Assembly: GCA_017829075.1 (NCBI GenBank)
Contig: JAGAJA010000105.1
Coordinates: 1 to 17,037, forward strand
DNA: 17,037 bases
Direction of reading: 5' to 3'
DNA from: Oscillospiraceae bacterium
GTDB taxonomy: Bacteria; Bacillota_A; Clostridia; Oscillospirales; Ruminococcaceae
The position numbers and the translations under genes were made by a program. Below are positions 14,474 to 17,037 of the stretch, one piece after another. How positions within the stretch are numbered: the stretch's first letter is position 1; every line of letters starts with the position of its first letter. The notes under the pieces were generated by a model. It had not been told where the DNA came from and searched no databases. It saw nothing but the letters and a program-made list of their open reading frames with translations.

Positions 14474-16369
14474 ATGAAACCTGTATCTCTTTGTGTAATT
14501 CTTGCAACCCTTATTTTAAATTCGTTTAATGCTAATACTATCAACAACACTCCTTCCTCTGACACCTCAATTACAGAAACGAATAAAGATAACACCCCCT
14601 CTTATGAGGGGGAAAAGCCTGCTAATCCTATTGCCTTTTGGGAGCAGTCTGTACTGTCTGTGCTGGAACACATAGAAGATGAAAGTCCTGATTATAGCAA
14701 TGATAATTCTGATGATAAATCAGATGATAATGTTTCTTGGGTAAATCCGGATTACAATTCTCTTACTATTAAACAAGGCGACTACACAGCAGGCGGCTAT
14801 CTCCCAACAACAGTCAATCCTAAGTATCAATATAATGGCTTAAACTATTGGGATAACAATCAGGGTACATTGTTCAGAGAAAATGAAACAGAAGACTTAT
14901 ACAATTGGGTATCAGCAGGTTATACAAGATGGAGAACAGAAGATGTCAGAATAGCCTCAAGAAAAGGCGGTACAAACAACCCTCGTATAGCAACCTATCT
15001 TTCTTTGGATAATAATGACAATTGGGCGGCAGCAAAAGATTATGAATATTGTTATGTAACAGTAAAAATGGGTACATATAAAAATGGTAAAGTATCAGAT
15101 GAGTTGAGAGAAATATGTGAAAGCGTAGCAAACTATACAGATGAAAATAAAGAAAGTTGTAAGAAAGCAGAAAAGTTAGCAGAAGCCTACTTAGCAATGC
15201 ATGACATGGAAGATGAATTAAACTGGTATGCGGATGAAAAAGGGCATCCAGATGAACATAACACAACAGTAGGTTACAATTGCCGAAATTATTGTGGAGA
15301 TACAATATCAATAGATGTATATGGTTATGGCATAAATAGATCAAATGTTATTTCTGATGGAAGTGGTGGCTTTTCAGCAGCAGGGGTAGACTATACTTTA
15401 ACTTGTGATGAAGACCCAGATGCATTTAAACTAGTAAGTGGTGATGAGTTAAAGAAATTGTATGAGGTTGAAAGGCATGGTAAAGACGTGTATGCAGATT
15501 CAGCTTACTATGTTAATGCTGCATTTGTTAATGATGGCGCAATACCTTATCTTAATGCCTATATAGGAGTAAAACCAGGAATATATCGCTGCACAATAAC
15601 AGTAACAGCAACGGGAGAGAAAGTACCGATAGTAATAGAAAATCTGCCAGTACATTATAAAGAATTAATGTGGGGCTGTGCCAACCAGGAAGAAATGGAT
15701 TTCTGCGTACAGTTTATGCAGGCATGGGATTATGGAGTATATAATCACTATTATCATACAAGGTCAGGCTGGGCTTGTGCGAACAAGTTTGAAATACCTT
15801 TAAACAAAGCAACAGAAGAAGATAAGATGGAGGTATTAAGGGAGTTTAATTCAAGAGAGTGGGAGAATTATGAGGGTGAAGTAATTCAATTGAAGGAAAC
15901 AGCAGAAGCAGCAGAATGGCTTGCACATTTACCTCATCAATTTGCAGCAAAAACGTTGCAGAAACAAGCACAAATGTCTATTTTTCAGCAATCAGCAATA
16001 ACAAACAATGGTAATAATCCAGAGAATTTCCCTAATAAATGTACAAAATATGACGCTCTTGACGCTATCTTGTACGGCGCAAATGATTGTGAAAGCATAT
16101 CAGCAGCTATGGAGTGCTTATATAATGTATTAGGCTATACTACTCGTTACATAACAGGTGGAAATCATAGTTGGTTTGAGGTAAAAGTACCAGCGTCAAT
16201 AACAAAGTCTGGGGTAGATATGTGGATAATGGTAGATATGGGTCAAACAGGTGGAGGAGTATCAGCAGGACAGTTCAAGACGCATATAGATAAAGAGGTA
16301 GAGGGCTTTAATCACGATTGGTGGACAACGTGTTATAATGATGATATAGCGCATGGCAGAAATCCATGA
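14474..16369 (+). CDS. Secreted protein with C-terminal transglutaminase-like domain
   Basis: A 631-residue protein. Residues 1-21 form a Sec-type signal peptide (Lys at 2, hydrophobic core VSLCVILATLIL). A low-complexity Ser/Thr/Asn/Asp linker follows (21-90). The middle (90-500) has many Tyr, Trp and Asn residues and no domain I can name. The C-terminus matches the transglutaminase-like Cys-His-Asp pattern: C539 in GANDCES, H565 in GGNHSWFEV and D588 in IMVDMGQTGG, with the typical LGYTTRY strand between Cys and His. Such domains in bacteria act as cysteine peptidases or protein crosslinkers; the substrate is unknown. The start is set by AAAGGAAG 6 bases before the ATG. It follows the 13338 gene by 29 bases and ends before a strong terminator (16391-16426). 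Base and codon use are AT-rich, unlike the core genes. Confidence 0.85.
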   Translation: MKPVSLCVILATLILNSFNANTINNTPSSDTSITETNKDNTPSYEGEKPANPIAFWEQSVLSVLEHIEDESPDYSNDNSDDKSDDNVSWVNPDYNSLTIKQGDYTAGGYLPTTVNPKYQYNGLNYWDNNQGTLFRENETEDLYNWVSAGYTRWRTEDVRIASRKGGTNNPRIATYLSLDNNDNWAAAKDYEYCYVTVKMGTYKNGKVSDELREICESVANYTDENKESCKKAEKLAEAYLAMHDMEDELNWYADEKGHPDEHNTTVGYNCRNYCGDTISIDVYGYGINRSNVISDGSGGFSAAGVDYTLTCDEDPDAFKLVSGDELKKLYEVERHGKDVYADSAYYVNAAFVNDGAIPYLNAYIGVKPGIYRCTITVTATGEKVPIVIENLPVHYKELMWGCANQEEMDFCVQFMQAWDYGVYNHYYHTRSGWACANKFEIPLNKATEEDKMEVLREFNSREWENYEGEVIQLKETAEAAEWLAHLPHQFAAKTLQKQAQMSIFQQSAITNNGNNPENFPNKCTKYDALDAILYGANDCESISAAMECLYNVLGYTTRYITGGNHSWFEVKVPASITKSGVDMWIMVDMGQTGGGVSAGQFKTHIDKEVEGFNHDWWTTCYNDDIAHGRNP

Positions 16370-16390
16370 TGGTGGGTAAATAGCTATTGT

Positions 16391-16426
16391 AGCAGCTTTC
16401 CTTTTGGAGAGCTGCTTTTTCTTTTT
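16391..16426 (+). terminator. Intrinsic terminator after the transglutaminase-like gene
   Basis: AGCAGCTTTCC (16391-16401) pairs with GGAGAGCTGCT (16406-16416) over 11 positions with one wobble and a 4-base loop, followed by TTTTCTTTTT. Confidence 0.88.
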
Positions 16427-16773
16427 AATCCTCAAACGCGTTTTAATGTATCCTGGTGTATCAATAACGCCCTCTCCCCTTTTTGGTAGTATACCAATAC
16501 CATAAAAAACACACGGCAATTACAGAAGATCCTGGAAGAGATTTATAAATTAAAAGGATATTTTTAAATTATTTTGATTTATTAAATTTACTCGCAGAGT
16601 TTTGTGTCTAATGAGGATTTTTACTTATAGTGGGTATGAGTTGAATTACCGAAAAAATACATTATTTAATATTTATTATATACGCAACAAGTCAACCATC
16701 AATATTCAATAGATAAAAAGAGATACAGATAAAAGATAAAAGCTTAAAGCTTAAAGGAAGAGAGGATAATAAT
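16427..16773. other. AT-rich intergenic region without a supported gene
   Basis: About 350 bases between the terminator and the small ORF at 16774. I see a short perfect inverted repeat TTGGTA-GTA-TACCAA (16483-16497), several poly-A/T tracts, and a short tandem repeat of CTTAAAG before the ribosome site of the next ORF. No tRNA, no convincing ORF on either strand and no clear promoter were found; TTGAAT at about 16643 is only a weak -35 candidate. Confidence 0.5.
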
Positions 16774-16926
16774 ATGAAGATAAGTGAAGAAAAAGAGTAT
16801 GTAGCGAAGGAATGTGGAAATATACTGGAGGTTAAGACTGTAAATGGGATGGGAAGAAAAGGAACGGTAAGAAGAATTGGGGATAATAAATATTTAGGGC
16901 AATACCGCACAAAACTAGTAGACTAG
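16774..16926 (+). CDS. Small hypothetical protein (50 aa), perhaps cut by the IS element
   Basis: A 50-codon ORF beginning MKISEEKEYVAKECGN, very rich in Lys, Glu, Gly and Arg, with an AGAGAGG ribosome site 8 bases before the ATG. No domain is recognised. Its end (about residues 41-50) lies in the stretch directly before the transposase gene, where the left end of an IS5-type element would be expected, so the C-terminus may be IS-derived and the original protein longer. It may also be non-coding. Confidence 0.45.
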   Translation: MKISEEKEYVAKECGNILEVKTVNGMGRKGTVRRIGDNKYLGQYRTKLVD

Positions 16927-16941
16927 AAATCGAAAAAGTGG

Positions 16942-16947
16942 TATAAT
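16942..16947 (+). promoter_or_regulatory. Possible extended -10 promoter of the transposase gene
   Basis: TGGTATAAT (TATAAT at 16942-16947) is a good extended -10. A weak -35, TAGACT (16919-16924), stands 17 bases upstream. The -10 is 6 bases before the transposase ATG at 16954, so the transcript would have almost no leader. Confidence 0.4.
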
Positions 16948-16953
16948 AAAGAC

Positions 16954-17037
16954 ATGAATAAACAAATCAGTCTGTCCAATCTGAGCGATGAACTTTCACA
17001 GGTAAGGACAAAGAAAAAAGAATTTCTGGAACAAATA
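16954..17037 (+). CDS. IS5 family transposase, N-terminus (cut by window edge)
   Basis: The first 28 codons of a protein that starts MNKQISLSNLSDELSQVR and goes on to TKKKEFLEQI. I recognise this as the usual start of IS5-type DDE transposases common in clostridial and other gut bacteria (the S-D-E-L-S-x-V-R-T-K-K-K-E-F-L motif). The reading frame is open to the last base of the window. It marks the presence of a mobile element in the accessory region; the catalytic DDE residues and right terminal repeat lie outside. Confidence 0.8.
   Translation, partial: MNKQISLSNLSDELSQVRTKKKEFLEQI
16954..17037 (+). mobile_element. Left part of an IS5-type insertion sequence
   Basis: Inferred from the transposase start at 16954. 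The exact left end is not resolved without the matching right end; it may lie at the GGGCAATACCGC near 16897. Confidence 0.5.

Noticed and set aside
14946..15344. 132-codon minus-strand frame rich in Leu, His and Tyr
   Set aside because: Complement of the A-ending codon run in the transglutaminase-like gene, which explains the composition; no ribosome site.
16262..16519. 85-codon minus-strand frame
   Set aside because: Runs across the terminator and antisense into the end of the transglutaminase-like gene; no start signal or domain.
12058..17037. attR-type duplicate of the tRNA-fMet 3' end
   Set aside because: I looked for TTCGAATCTGGCTCCCGCA-like sequence in the accessory region and saw none inside the window.

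Overview
The window looks like a chromosomal segment of a moderate-GC clostridial Firmicute, probably Oscillospiraceae/Ruminococcus-like. The evidence is the gene families present (DUF1653, RlmI-type methyltransferase, MATE exporter, ClpC-like ATPase, multi-domain hybrid histidine kinases), AGGAGG-type ribosome sites, and textbook sigma-A promoters. The genus is a guess from style, not a database result.

Core part (1-12057). On the minus strand, a tRNA-Thr/tRNA-Ser pair has its own strong promoter. Next is a three-gene minus-strand signalling operon (5634 down to 285): hybrid histidine kinase, stand-alone receiver, then a second and larger hybrid kinase. Both junctions are TGATG stop/start overlaps. 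No DNA-binding or enzymatic output domain is present in any of the three, and the HPt-like domain of the first kinase has Cys where the phospho-His should be. A second minus-strand operon (8811 down to 5896) encodes an RlmI-type rRNA methyltransferase, a DUF1653 protein and a MATE exporter, driven by a clear promoter at 8861-8889. Both operons are bordered by copies of a 121-bp, strongly folded repeat (5731-5851 and 8953-9073, two differences). Each copy sits between two near-identical copies of a hairpin, and the hairpin is different at each locus. A tiny Cys-rich membrane protein gene (9298-9164, minus) is divergent from a ClpC-like AAA+ unfoldase gene (9474-11843, plus). The core ends with an initiator tRNA gene with promoter, leader hairpin and terminator.

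Accessory part (12058-17037). Directly after the tRNA-fMet terminator the sequence becomes visibly AT-rich. It holds a tyrosine recombinase gene (minus) that appears to lack its 5' part. Next to it, across a junction near 13285-13300, is a plus-strand gene that also lacks its 5' part. A second plus-strand gene follows, encoding a secreted protein with a C-terminal transglutaminase-like Cys-His-Asp domain. After a terminator come about 350 bases of AT-rich non-coding DNA, a small 50-codon ORF, and the start of an IS5-type transposase gene cut by the window edge. This is best read as a decayed or rearranged genomic island next to the initiator tRNA gene.

How the genes may work together. The signalling operon could be a branched phosphorelay: two membrane sensors, three hybrid receivers, one free receiver and one intact HPt, acting on an output encoded elsewhere. 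The island gene pair looks like a secreted accessory module. The most unusual items are the structured repeat with its duplicated locus-specific hairpins, the double-truncation junction beside the recombinase, the His-less HPt, and the 44-residue Cys-rich protein.
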